Source: Algibacter lectus
GTDB lineage: Bacteria > Bacteroidota > Bacteroidia > Flavobacteriales > Flavobacteriaceae
Reading direction: 5' to 3'
NCBI RefSeq assembly: GCF_900112395.1
Contig: NZ_FOLN01000001.1
Coordinates: forward strand, 434,001-498,000
Length of the DNA: 64,000 nt
The stretch's first letter is position 1, and each line of letters begins with the position of its first letter. Under the pieces are notes generated by a model. It made no database searches. It saw nothing but the letters and a program-made list of their open reading frames with translations, and was not told the origin of the DNA. A program made the position numbers and the translations under genes. Below are positions 20,120 through 30,500 of the stretch, piece by piece.

Positions 20120-22873
20120 TTATATTTTTTTCATATTAATTAAATAAGTACCTGAAGAAAACGAGCCTAGATTCGTGAAATCAGAAGATAGATCAAGATT
20201 ATTTAACGCTTTACCATTTAAGGTAATTGAAACACCTTTACCATAATTTGGAACATGTATCTCTCCAGTTGAATTTTGCGGAATTTGAATTCCCCAAAAA
20301 AAACTATCATCTATGTTTTTCCAAGCACTTTTAATCATACCATATCTTGATTCATATGAGGCTTCCGTTTGATATATTTGTTGTGTTAAATAGGGTTTGA
20401 AAATTATTTTTTTAAATCCAGGTTCTTCTTCAGAAGGATTTATTCCTGCTATACCCGAATAAAACCAAGCATCAAACCCGCCTTGCATGGGGTGGCTATG
20501 ACTTCTTAGCATTAATTTATCATATTCATCAGGATTCGTAGTAACTGGCAAGATTTCCCATAGTGTAGTCGCATCATAATGTGACCACATAGTTTCAAAA
20601 CTATGATTACCTTTTTTAGTTAATAATTGGTAGGCTTTGTCTTCATAACCATTTTCGCATAGGGCTTGAAAAATTCTAGAAATTCCAAAAATACCAGTAC
20701 TTAAAAACCCATTGTGATTTTCGTTACTATCATCAACAATAGCTTTTGCTACTTTTGTTTTATATGCTTCTGGTGTGATACCAATTTCTAAAGCCATACT
20801 ATTTGCTGTTTGGCTACCATAAGTTCCTTTTTGTTTATCTAAAAATGAAGTATTAAAACGTTCTTTAAGTTCTTTCTCTAAAATGGAATACTTTGCTTCA
20901 TCATCTTTGTAGCCAAGTGTTTTTGCCGTTTTTCTCAATATGGATACATCTAAAATATGGAATGCGCTAGAACTCACGGGAACTGGACATTCAATACTAC
21001 CCGTTCCTTTAGGAGGACACCAATCGCCTAAGCCATGAACGATAAGACCATTTTCTTTTTTAGAACCTACATAATCCACCCAAGTGGTCATATCCTTATA
21101 AAACTCTTCTAGCACACCTTTATCGCCGTAATACGTATATAAATACCATGGTAGTTGCACTACAGCGGTTCCCCAATCTGGAGAAGCAGTTCCACTAGTT
21201 CGCCTTCCGGGAGCAATCATGGTTGTTATACCTTTTGGTTTTGTTATAATACTACGGTCGTGAAAACCTTTCCCAAAATAGAGTTCTTTCTTTTCATTTC
21301 TGCCAGAAGACCTCATATCAAAAGCATACTTGGTCAAAAATTTATGTGCTCCTAAATTATGAATCAGCGTTTTAGCAACAGCATGCGCATCGCCAGTCCA
21401 TCCACATTTTTCTCGATGCGGACAATCTGTTGGAATTCCTTGCATATTGCCTTTTAAAGTCCAAAGCGTTAAGTCATGTAATTTATTAATATTAGGTTCT
21501 GATGAATTAAAACTTCCTGTTTTTGCCATAGCAGAATAAATTACCATGCCAGTTAATAAGTCTTTAGATGGTTTACTTTTTAAGCCTGATACTTCGGCAT
21601 ATCTAAAACCATGATAAGTAAATCGTGGTTCCCAAATTTCTAAACCTTCTCCTTTGCAAATGTATTTTTCTGTCTGGATATTTTTAGTAGCTTTGATACC
21701 AGTCGATCTAAAATCTAATTCGCCATTCTTACCTATTTCTTCAGAAAAACGAATGGTAATTTCTTGTCCTTTTTCGCCTTTAATTTGAAGTTTTGTCCAA
21801 CCCGTAAGGTTTTGTCCAAAATCGAAAATAAAGGTTTCTTCTCTTCCAGAAGTCACTTTTACTGGAGCAATACTATCCATAACTTGTATTGGTTCTGCAA
21901 ACTGCTCCAAAATTTTAGTTGGATGTTTTGGACTAAGCATTGCATTTTTCCATCGTGCGTCATTTTCAAGATTTGATGACCAATCATCAATTTCTTGTCT
22001 GGCATCGTAATGCTCGCCTGTATAAATATTTGTATAGGTAATTGGCCCTTCTGTCCATTGCCAAGAATCATCAGTACTTATAGTTTCCTTACTTCCGTCT
22101 TTATAAAATAGTTCTAATTGACCAATTAAAACTGGTTGACCGTAAATCATAGATTTATTCCAAACTACATTTTGGTTATACCACCCATTACCTAGCATAA
22201 CACCTAATACATTTTCTTTTTTTAATTGCTCCAAAGGAATATCATAAGCGGTGTAAAACATATAATCGTTAAAATTAGTCTGAGCAGGATCTAATACGTT
22301 TTTCCCTATTCTATTTCCATTGATATACGCTTCGTAAAAACCAGGTGCTGCAATATAAAAACGCACAAAATCTACGTTTTCATTTTCTTTAATATCGAAA
22401 TTTTTGCGTAATAATGGTAGAGGCGCATCTAACTTATAATTATAGGTAATCCATTTAGCGGACCAATCTTCAGGATAATTTAACGGCGTAATTAGTTTTT
22501 CAGGTGTACTCCATTTTGATGGATTATTATTTTTGTCCCACACTTTAATCTTAGAGAAATAAACATGTCCTCCCTTTAAAGCTTTACCAGAGTAAGGAAC
22601 AAAAGAATGCGCTTTACTATATATTCTTCCAGAGTCCCAAACAATATGATTTGAATTATTTTCTTCTTTACTTATTGAATAAACAATGATTTGATACGCC
22701 TTTTGTTCTTTTGCTTCATCTGTTTTTATTTTCCAACTAAACGTAATCGAATTATTAGCGAGCGTATTTAATTCTGTTTGATGAGCTATAGCATATTCAA
22801 TAGGTTTTTGACAACCATAAAGCATTGAAAGTATAAATAAAAGAAAAGTATTTTTCGCCATTATTCTTATCAT
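20120..22873 (-). CDS. GH78 alpha-L-rhamnosidase lipoprotein
   Basis: Exo-acting inverting alpha-L-rhamnosidase (917 aa) of the Bac_rhamnosid architecture: N-terminal Fn3-like domain, beta-sandwich domains (about 135-410), (alpha/alpha)6 barrel (about 440-800) and C-terminal beta domain. Catalytic residues are visible as Asp483, Glu488 and Asp495 in DCPHREKCGWTGD, plus Glu773 in TTLWEILP. A lipobox ends at Cys21 (LYGC). ATG at 22861 (MAKNTFLL) is an attractive alternative start, because the predicted -7 box leaves only 15 nt before the ATG at 22873. It pairs most closely with the GH78 at 56053. The GlcG-like gene follows after 2 bp. Operator site 3 lies directly upstream. Confidence 0.93.
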   Translation of the reverse strand: MIRIMAKNTFLLFILSMLYGCQKPIEYAIAHQTELNTLANNSITFSWKIKTDEAKEQKAYQIIVYSISKEENNSNHIVWDSGRIYSKAHSFVPYSGKALKGGHVYFSKIKVWDKNNNPSKWSTPEKLITPLNYPEDWSAKWITYNYKLDAPLPLLRKNFDIKENENVDFVRFYIAAPGFYEAYINGNRIGKNVLDPAQTNFNDYMFYTAYDIPLEQLKKENVLGVMLGNGWYNQNVVWNKSMIYGQPVLIGQLELFYKDGSKETISTDDSWQWTEGPITYTNIYTGEHYDARQEIDDWSSNLENDARWKNAMLSPKHPTKILEQFAEPIQVMDSIAPVKVTSGREETFIFDFGQNLTGWTKLQIKGEKGQEITIRFSEEIGKNGELDFRSTGIKATKNIQTEKYICKGEGLEIWEPRFTYHGFRYAEVSGLKSKPSKDLLTGMVIYSAMAKTGSFNSSEPNINKLHDLTLWTLKGNMQGIPTDCPHREKCGWTGDAHAVAKTLIHNLGAHKFLTKYAFDMRSSGRNEKKELYFGKGFHDRSIITKPKGITTMIAPGRRTSGTASPDWGTAVVQLPWYLYTYYGDKGVLEEFYKDMTTWVDYVGSKKENGLIVHGLGDWCPPKGTGSIECPVPVSSSAFHILDVSILRKTAKTLGYKDDEAKYSILEKELKERFNTSFLDKQKGTYGSQTANSMALEIGITPEAYKTKVAKAIVDDSNENHNGFLSTGIFGISRIFQALCENGYEDKAYQLLTKKGNHSFETMWSHYDATTLWEILPVTTNPDEYDKLMLRSHSHPMQGGFDAWFYSGIAGINPSEEEPGFKKIIFKPYLTQQIYQTEASYESRYGMIKSAWKNIDDSFFWGIQIPQNSTGEIHVPNYGKGVSITLNGKALNNLDLSSDFTNLGSFSSGTYLINMKKI

Positions 22874-22888
22874 TTTAATAATATCTTA

Positions 22889-22935
22889 TAAAGATTATGA
22901 TTATATTTTTAAAATGTATCCTGTAGTATACTTGA
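22889..22935 (-). promoter_or_regulatory. PUL operator/promoter element, site 3
   Basis: Minus-strand TACAGGATAC (22925-22916) with a weak first half-site (CAAG), and the -7-like AATCTTTA (22896-22889) exactly 19 nt after GGATAC. It is the weakest of the 14 copies. Confidence 0.55.
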
Positions 22936-22965
22936 CAACTATAACAATTAATTATAGTTGTCAAG
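22931..22965 (-). terminator. Hairpin between two GH78 genes
   Basis: A perfect 13-bp stem (CTTGACAACTATA with TATAGTTGTCAAG) around a 9-nt loop, starting 9 bp after the stop of the upstream GH78. It lacks a clear T-run and touches operator site 3, so it may terminate the first unit or act at the second one's operator. Confidence 0.6.
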
Positions 22966-22974
22966 ATATTTATA

Positions 22975-25740
22975 TTACCTCATTTTTGTGCTAAATGAAT
23001 AGTTCCCCGATCCAATTTCAAGAACGGTTTCTTTCTCATTAGATTTCAATACTTTTATTTCAGATAACTTTGAGATTGATTTATTATTCTCCTTAATATC
23101 AGACACTTTAGAAGTTGGAATATAAACTTTAGCTTTTGTATTTACTGGAATTTCAATATTCATGATGAGTCTATTTCCTTTCCAATTCCATGCAGAAGAA
23201 ATCATACCATTTATGCTTTTATAACTTCCGTTTATAAAATCCATCTCTTTACTTATTGCTGGTTTTATAATGATGTTTCTATAACCAGAATCTTCTGTAT
23301 CGATACCAGCAGCATGCAAAAACATCCACTCTGCTACCGAACCAAATGCATAGTGACTAAAAGAATTCATTTTTCCATTCAAATCTGAATTCCCAGCTTC
23401 GTCTTTAGTATAACTATTCCAACGTTCCCAAATTGAAGTACTGCCATTTTCTACGGAATACCCCCAACTAGGATATTCAGTTTGTTTAAATAATTTGTAA
23501 GCGAGATCATCGTAACCATATTGCGATAAAACTAGCATAACATGTTTAGTTCCCAGAAAGCCTGTAGAAAATTTAAATCCATTTTTCTTTATTTTCTCAG
23601 CAAGTCTATCAGCTCCTTTTTGAGCTAGCTCTTCCGGGAATAAATCAAAATATAATGCAAATGCATAGGTAGTTTGTGTATCTTCTGAAGTATAACCCGT
23701 ATCTAAAATGTACTTTTTAACAAATGCTTTTTTGATATTTTCGAAAAGTGTTTTATACTTTGCAGCATCCTCCTTTTTACCTAGAGCTTCTGCCATTTCA
23801 GCCATTAATTTAGCATCAAAACCATAGAATGAAGCACCAACATAACCATGGCTAGTGGTTTCGTTTACAGAAAGCCAATCGCCCCAATTATTACCACCTC
23901 CCGGGCGAATAAAATCTGTACTGGCATCAGCCTGAAATTCCATGAATTTTTCCATACCTTCATACATGTACTCCAAAACACGAGTATCATTATACACTTT
24001 ATACATGTTATATGGAATGATAACACCTGCATCCATCCAAGCTGGAGCATATTGATCTGGTCTTGAATACGGAAATGGCGCAAAGTTTGGGTAGGCTCCA
24101 TACCAACGTTGTGCATCATCAAGATCTATTAAAAATTTAGTCATAAAAGGGGCAACATCTGCATTATAAGTGGCAGAGCGCATATAAGTTTGTGCATCGC
24201 CTAACCAACCTAAACGTTCGTCTCTTTGCGGACAGTCTGTAGGGATATCAAAAAAGTTAGCACTTTGTGTTGTTTTTATATTTTCATAAAGTTTGTTGTT
24301 CATTGTATTTGATGAACTGAACGTACTCCCATTATTCTTTATAGAACTTAATACAATTCCCGTTACAGCATCAAGGTCTGGTTTCCCAGGAAAACCTGTT
24401 ACCTCAACATATTGGAAACCGTGATATGTGAATTTTGGTTGCCACACTTCAACACCATCGCCCTTTAAAATATAGGTGTCGGTTGCCCTTGCTAGTCTCA
24501 AGTTTTCGGTTTGTATGTTGCCATCTCTTTTTAAAATTTCTCCAAAACGGAGTTGAATTTTAGTGCCTTTTGGTCCTTGAACTTTTAATTCTGCAATACC
24601 TGCAATATTCTTACCTATATCGAAAACATAGGTTCCAGGTTCTGGTTCTGTCATTTTGATCGGACGAATACGCTCGGTGTTTTTTACCAAACCTCCAGGG
24701 TGCACTTGTAGTTTCCCATTTGGGTATGTATATACTTTAGGTCTTTTCCATAAATCATCATTATAACCAGGAGCATCCCAACCTGTACTTTCTAGCGTAG
24801 CATCATAAACTTCTCCCATTAAAATATCAGCCTCACGTATGGCACCTTGATTAGATTTCCAAGAGGTATCAGATGCAATAATCTCCGTGGTACCATCTTC
24901 ATATTCTAAATGAATTTGCCCCATAAATGAAGGATTAACACCATAATATTCGCGTACTTTATCCAATTTAACCAATAAACCATAACCTATATATCCAGCA
25001 TACCATCCGTCTGCAATAACTGCTCCTACGACGTTTTCGCCTTGTTTAATACTCTCGGTTATATCATAAGTTTGGTAATACAAACGCTTGTTATAGTCTG
25101 TCCATCCCGGTGCAAAATAATCATCTCCTACTTTACTTCCGTTTAGTCTTAGTTCATATAAACCTAGTGCTGTTGTGTAAGCCGTTGCTTTTTTTACCTT
25201 TTTTGCAGGTGTGAATGATTTACGGAGGTATCTAGCTGGTGGCAAGTATAAACTATTGTATTTATCTGTTTTATCATAGCCAACATCGTGACTAATAAAA
25301 AGCCCTTTCCAATTTGAAAACTTTAATAACCCCATAGACCAATGTGCTGTTTGGCTCCAGTTAGATTCGGCACTAGATTCGTCCCAAACTTTTACTTTCC
25401 AAAAATAAGTTCTATTTGAAGTAAGCGAAATACCGTTATATACAATTTGATTGGTATTATTAGAGGCCGTCTTTCCACTATCCCAAACATCGCCTTCATT
25501 TTTATCTAATGCTTTTTGCGAGGATGACACTAATATTCTATATGATGTTTGCGCTCTACCTCTTCCTTCGCCTGATAAAACCCAACTAAATCTAGGTTTT
25601 AAAACATCAATGCCTTTTGGGTTAACATGATACTCCAACCGAAGCTCCTTAGCTGTAATCGCTCTGTTGTTAACATCATGAGCAAACAGTAAACTAGAAG
25701 ATAAAAGTGTAATAAATAAAGTTAAAAATTTAATTTTCAT
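22975..25740 (-). CDS. GH78 alpha-L-rhamnosidase, secreted
   Basis: Alpha-L-rhamnosidase (921 aa) with a Sec signal peptide (about 1-20, SSLLFAHD) and no lipobox, so probably periplasmic. Domain order is an Fn3-like domain (about 30-140), beta-sandwich domains (about 150-460), an (alpha/alpha)6 catalytic barrel (about 470-810) and a C-terminal beta domain. The catalytic segment DCPQRDERLGWLGD carries Asp502, Glu508 and Asp515, and the late Glu772 sits in SIWERWNS. It is closely related to the GH78 at 43163 (shared PAPYLRKSF and FTYHGFQYVEVTG segments) and less so to the other two, so the locus holds two rhamnosidase pairs that may differ in linkage or sulfation preference. Operator site 4 lies 82 nt before the start. 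Confidence 0.94.
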   Translation of the reverse strand: MKIKFLTLFITLLSSSLLFAHDVNNRAITAKELRLEYHVNPKGIDVLKPRFSWVLSGEGRGRAQTSYRILVSSSQKALDKNEGDVWDSGKTASNNTNQIVYNGISLTSNRTYFWKVKVWDESSAESNWSQTAHWSMGLLKFSNWKGLFISHDVGYDKTDKYNSLYLPPARYLRKSFTPAKKVKKATAYTTALGLYELRLNGSKVGDDYFAPGWTDYNKRLYYQTYDITESIKQGENVVGAVIADGWYAGYIGYGLLVKLDKVREYYGVNPSFMGQIHLEYEDGTTEIIASDTSWKSNQGAIREADILMGEVYDATLESTGWDAPGYNDDLWKRPKVYTYPNGKLQVHPGGLVKNTERIRPIKMTEPEPGTYVFDIGKNIAGIAELKVQGPKGTKIQLRFGEILKRDGNIQTENLRLARATDTYILKGDGVEVWQPKFTYHGFQYVEVTGFPGKPDLDAVTGIVLSSIKNNGSTFSSSNTMNNKLYENIKTTQSANFFDIPTDCPQRDERLGWLGDAQTYMRSATYNADVAPFMTKFLIDLDDAQRWYGAYPNFAPFPYSRPDQYAPAWMDAGVIIPYNMYKVYNDTRVLEYMYEGMEKFMEFQADASTDFIRPGGGNNWGDWLSVNETTSHGYVGASFYGFDAKLMAEMAEALGKKEDAAKYKTLFENIKKAFVKKYILDTGYTSEDTQTTYAFALYFDLFPEELAQKGADRLAEKIKKNGFKFSTGFLGTKHVMLVLSQYGYDDLAYKLFKQTEYPSWGYSVENGSTSIWERWNSYTKDEAGNSDLNGKMNSFSHYAFGSVAEWMFLHAAGIDTEDSGYRNIIIKPAISKEMDFINGSYKSINGMISSAWNWKGNRLIMNIEIPVNTKAKVYIPTSKVSDIKENNKSISKLSEIKVLKSNEKETVLEIGSGNYSFSTKMR

Positions 25741-25822
25741 CGGGGTTATTTGTGTTTAAAAGTTGATTGCTTACCTAAACAAGCATATTTTGCTCTATAT
25801 TATTGAATTCCAATAATTAAAG

Positions 25823-25869
25823 TAATATTAATCTAATTTCCGTAAAAAAGTATCCTGTAAAAACCTGTA
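25823..25869 (-). promoter_or_regulatory. PUL operator/promoter element, site 4
   Basis: Minus strand TACAGGTTTTTACAGGATAC (25869-25850), the clearest direct repeat in the set, with -7-like TAATATTA (25830-25823) after 19 nt. It drives the GH78 ending at 22975. Confidence 0.72.
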
Positions 25870-25977
25870 TACATTCACTATCATTAATATAAACTCAATG
25901 GGGTATCATTATTAAATGGGGACTTAGCGTTGAGTTATTATCATAAAAATCTTCACAAAAAAACACATGTTACTATC

Positions 25978-26007
25978 AAAAAAAAAGGCTACCTTACAGT
26001 AGCCTTT
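25978..26007 (-). terminator. Rho-independent terminator of the SusCD operon
   Basis: Stem AAAGGCTAC/GTAGCCTTT with loop CTTACA, followed on the minus strand by a run of nine T (plus-strand A 25978-25986). It lies about 30 bp after the SusD stop. Confidence 0.88.
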
Positions 26008-26036
26008 AGTGATTTAAAACATCTTAGAATAAGACA

Positions 26037-27539
26037 TTACCAATCTGGATTATTTGTTAGTATATTGGGATTTGTTTGAACTTCCGCTATTGGTAGCGGC
26101 CATAAATTAAAGCCTGCTTTATATTCTGTATGTGTTGGAGAAAAAGTTATATTTTCAGCATGCTGAGATAAAGCCTCTTCAACCTTACCTAACCTTCTAA
26201 TATCATATACTTCTTGGAATTCAAAGGAAAGTTCTCTATAACGTTCTTCGTAAACATAATCGGAAAACTCAGACTGTGTCATACCTATTGGGGCATCAGT
26301 AGCAATGGCTCTACGTCTTACTCTATTTAAAAACCCATAGGCTTTTTCTGTTGGTCCATTTAAGCTGTTTTCAATTTCAGCAGCCATTAACAGTGCGTCT
26401 GCATACCTGTAAATAATCATATCTGGATCTCCATCACAACAGGACTGATCGAAATCAACATATTTATTTTGAAAAATACCCCAACGCTCATCATACTCTT
26501 CACCTTTATAAGTGCGTATAACACCTGTATTATCTTCATAAGAATACAACATGGTAACATCTCTTCGCTCGTCCGTTTCTTCAAAAGAATCATAAAACTC
26601 TTGGGTATATCCACCATGAAATTGCCCAATTCCTAACGAAGGATCAAACCTGTTACTTGCTCCCCAAACATGACCAAAAGCCGTACCTTGATCTGCAGAA
26701 ACCTGTGTTTGTTGCATCGCAAATATGCGCTCATTATTATTATCAACTCTTATAGCGTCTTCATAACTACTTAAAAGGCTATACCCTTGAGGCGTATCTT
26801 CTAAATTAAGCACTTCTTGTAATTTGTTTTGAGCTAAGGCCATAGTTGTAGGATCTTGCAAAGGCAAGCCAGCCATTGTTAAATACACTTTTGCTAGTAA
26901 AAACTTAGCAGTAGCTTGAATAGGCCGTCCTATTTCTGTTTCGCCACGCTTAATACTAGGTAAACCTGTTTCAGCATCTTGTAAGTCTAAAATAATTTGT
27001 TCGTACACTTTAGCTATTGCAGTTCTTGGTAGTTGCGCCCCTACAACCGTAGTTGTAGGCTCTAAAGGCAGTGGTACATCTCCAAAAAGTTGAACTAGAT
27101 TAAAAAAGGACCATGCCCTTAAAAATTTAGCTTCAGCAATTATTTCTTTACGCTTAATTTCTTCTGCTTCACTTTCAAATTCTCTTCCTTTTAGTTCGGA
27201 CATAACCACATTAGCCCTAAAAACACCTTGATATAACGGATTCCAAACACGTGGTAAAGAAACGGCATCACTTGCGCTTGTAGTATAGTTACCCCACATT
27301 CTTCTCCAAGGAACTCTGGCAACCATTTTTGGAGAAGGCATTACCGCTAAAGAGGCCAAACCAAAATCGAAAAGACTTACAGTTCTATTGTATGAATTAT
27401 AAACCGAGGTTAATGCTACTTCTGCCTCATCTGCATTTTGATAAAAATTTGATGGGCTAATTTCTGAGTACACCTGTTCATCCAAATCTGAACACGCTAC
27501 AAGCCCAAAAAATAGAATTATATATTTTAATTTTTTCAT
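26037..27539 (-). CDS. susD: SusD/RagB-family glycan-binding lipoprotein
   Basis: Surface lipoprotein that binds oligosaccharide and forms the lid of the SusC transporter. I chose the ATG at 27539, giving 500 residues beginning MKKLKYIILFFGLVAC with lipobox Cys16. The longer reading frame adds 46 residues that overlap the SusC 3' end and would destroy the signal peptide. The RagB/SusD helical TPR-like fold is recognisable from ISPSNFYQNADEAEVALTSVYN near the N-terminus to the YADALLMAAEIENSLNGPTEKAYGFLNRVRRRA and RELSFEFQEVYDIRRLG segments near the C-terminus. It lies 28 bp after susC and is followed by a terminator. Binding specificity cannot be inferred, but context suggests rhamnose-rich sulfated oligosaccharides. 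Confidence 0.95.
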   Translation of the reverse strand: MKKLKYIILFFGLVACSDLDEQVYSEISPSNFYQNADEAEVALTSVYNSYNRTVSLFDFGLASLAVMPSPKMVARVPWRRMWGNYTTSASDAVSLPRVWNPLYQGVFRANVVMSELKGREFESEAEEIKRKEIIAEAKFLRAWSFFNLVQLFGDVPLPLEPTTTVVGAQLPRTAIAKVYEQIILDLQDAETGLPSIKRGETEIGRPIQATAKFLLAKVYLTMAGLPLQDPTTMALAQNKLQEVLNLEDTPQGYSLLSSYEDAIRVDNNNERIFAMQQTQVSADQGTAFGHVWGASNRFDPSLGIGQFHGGYTQEFYDSFEETDERRDVTMLYSYEDNTGVIRTYKGEEYDERWGIFQNKYVDFDQSCCDGDPDMIIYRYADALLMAAEIENSLNGPTEKAYGFLNRVRRRAIATDAPIGMTQSEFSDYVYEERYRELSFEFQEVYDIRRLGKVEEALSQHAENITFSPTHTEYKAGFNLWPLPIAEVQTNPNILTNNPDW

Positions 27540-27567
27540 TATTATTTTATTTAAAATTAGACAATGA

Positions 27568-30500
27568 TTATAAACCAATATTAAGACCGACTGTGAAATT
27601 TTGAGCTCTAGGATAAGAACCAAAATCAATACCTTGAGAAAGATTATTTCCACCACGTATATTAACCTCTGGATCAAATCCTGAGTAATCTGTAATAGTT
27701 ATCAAGTTTGTGGCTGTAGCATAAACTCTTAAAGAATTTACACCTTTAATTTTTTCTGTTGGAATATTATATCCAAGACTTACATTTTTTAGTCTAATGT
27801 ATGACCCATCTTCCACAATTGCAGAATTTGGTTGTAAATATTGATTACCAATACGGTCAACATACCTTGGGTTATTTGTAGGATTTTCGGGAGTCCACCT
27901 GTTTTCGTACCAATCTTTAAAAACATTATTTGCAGTTCTACCTGTGCTTAGAAAAAGGTTATTAATATTCATTAAATCATTTCCTACTGAACCTTGAATA
28001 AATATGCCTAAAGTGAAATTTTTATACGAAAAATCGTTATTCCAACCAAAAATATAATCTGGATTAGTATTTCCAATAATACTTCTATCTTGTCCGTTTA
28101 TAACGCCGTCCGGAATTCCTTCTGGGCCAGATATATCTTGATACTTATATTGTCCTGGCTCTGGTGTTGTTCCAAAAATAGGCACTGTTGCGGCTCCACC
28201 ACTGTCAAAATCACTTTCTTGAAGTAAACCTATAACTTTATAACCATATAGTGCACCAAAAGTTTCTCCAACTCGCATAATATTGGATGGGTCGGTAACA
28301 ATATTTGCTGCGGGTCCAGGTCCAAAAATATCTGCATCTGTATCCCCTAAACTTAAAACAGTTGCTTTATTATTACTCCAATTAAAGTTACTATTCCATT
28401 TAAAATCTTTATTATCTACAACATAACCTCCAACTACAATTTCAATTCCTTTATTTTCAATACTTCCAGCATTTGCTGTAATAGAACCTAGTCCGGCAGA
28501 TGTTGGTAGCGGAAAATTTAATAATAAATCCTCCGTTGTTTTGTTGTAATAATCAAAAGATGCAGAAAATCTATTTTTTAAAACCCCTATATCTACCCCT
28601 ACATTAAGTTGTTTTGTTTTTTCCCATTCTAAATTTGGATTCCCAATTCTTGTAGGAGCCAAACCTGAATATAGTACATCTCCATATACAGCATTAGCAG
28701 TACCTAAAAGTGTTAAAGATTGTAATGGTTGTATGGATTGCGAACCTGTTATACCATAACTTGCCCTAAATTTTAAATTGGACATGATATCGACATCTTC
28801 CAAAAACGCTTCATTTGATGCCGTCCAGCCAAAACCAACTGAAGGAAAATAACCCCATTTTTTATTTTCGGCAAAAACACTTGAGCCATCAGCGCGCCCT
28901 GTTAATGAAATGTAATACCTTTTATCATAATTGTAATTTAATCTTGCATAGTAAGAAGACAATACCCTTTCAATTCTAGAACTTGTTGGTATAAAAGGAA
29001 CCAAACCTAAACCGATATTGTCAGTTGCTAAAACATCTACCGGAAAACCATCTACAATAGTATTTAGCCGACGTGTATCATCAATTTGATAAGAATAACC
29101 AGCGGTTGCATCAATATTGCCTAAATTAAATGATTTATTATAAGACAAATAAGATTCAACTAAATAATTACTTGAAGAACTTACATTATAAACTGCTCTA
29201 CTATCTCGTAACGAACCTATTCTTGTTGTTTTTGGAAAAAACAGTTCTCTTCTACTGTTTGAACTAGTAGTTCCTGTAGACAGATTAAAGGTTAAATTAT
29301 CTGATATTTTATATCTTGATAGTATACTTATAATTAAGTTTTCGTTATAGGTTTCGTTACGGGTATCTGCCAATTCGACTAGTGGATCTGTAAAAAAATT
29401 GGTTGTTCCATCACCTTCATCTATATTATCGCCAGGCGTTGCTGTAGGAGAGTTTTTGTAAGCTGAAAAAACTGCTCCCGAATTAATTATGGCTCCAGAA
29501 CCTTCTCCTGATCTGTTATTTTTTGTACGCACATAATTTACAGATGTACTTGTGGTTAACCTATCGGTAAGGGTATTATCGATATTCAATCTAATATTAC
29601 CTCTAGAAAAATCAGTAAATTTAACAACACCTCCATTTTCTAAATAGTTAGCCGATAAGAAATATCTAGACTTGTCTCCACCTCCAGATAGCGTAAGCTG
29701 GTACCTATTTGTTACCCCTGTTCTCAAAATTCTATCCAACCAATCTGTAGTTGATGTGTTTTCTGGTAATGGTCTTGGGTCTCCATCAAAGGGTAGTTCT
29801 GCATCACCGTTTCTTAAGGCTACTTCATTTCTCCATGCTGCATAAGTTGGACCATCTAAAACTTCGGGAAAATCTTGAATATTACTAAATCCTGTTTCAG
29901 CTGTAAAATTAATTTGAGTTGCTTGCTGATAGGCTCCCTTTTTTGTTGTTACAATGATTACTCCGTTAGCACCACGAGAGCCATATATGGCGGTTGATGA
30001 TGCATCTTTGAGAATCTCAACAGATTCAATCTCTGCTGGGTTTAAGAAACTTAAAATATTAGATGAAGTTTGGTTACCATCCCCAGCTCCATTCGCACTT
30101 GCTTCAGACCCTGTAGGCATGGGGTACCCATCAATGACTACCAGCGGAGAATTATCTCCCAAGATAGAATTATTTCCTCTAATCCTAATTGTAACCTCTC
30201 CTCCAGGCTCACTAGATGTATTCACGATATCTAATCCAGCAGTTCTACCTTGAAGTGCCATATCAAATGTAGGCACTGGCATTGAAGCAATATCTTCTCC
30301 TTTAACAGAACCTATAGAACCGACTAAATCAGCCCTGCTTTGTGTTCCATAACCAACTACAACTACTTCATTAAGGCTCTGTGCATCTTCTTCCAAGGAT
30401 AGGTTAATATTAGATTTACCATTAACAGAGAACTCTTGGGTTTTAAAACCTACATAAGAAAATACTAATATCTGTTCTCCTTTAATCAATTTAATTTCAA

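Noticed and set aside
27540-27677. 46-residue N-terminal extension of SusD
   Set aside because: It overlaps the susC 3' end and would bury the lipoprotein signal. The ATG at 27539 gives a clean lipobox.
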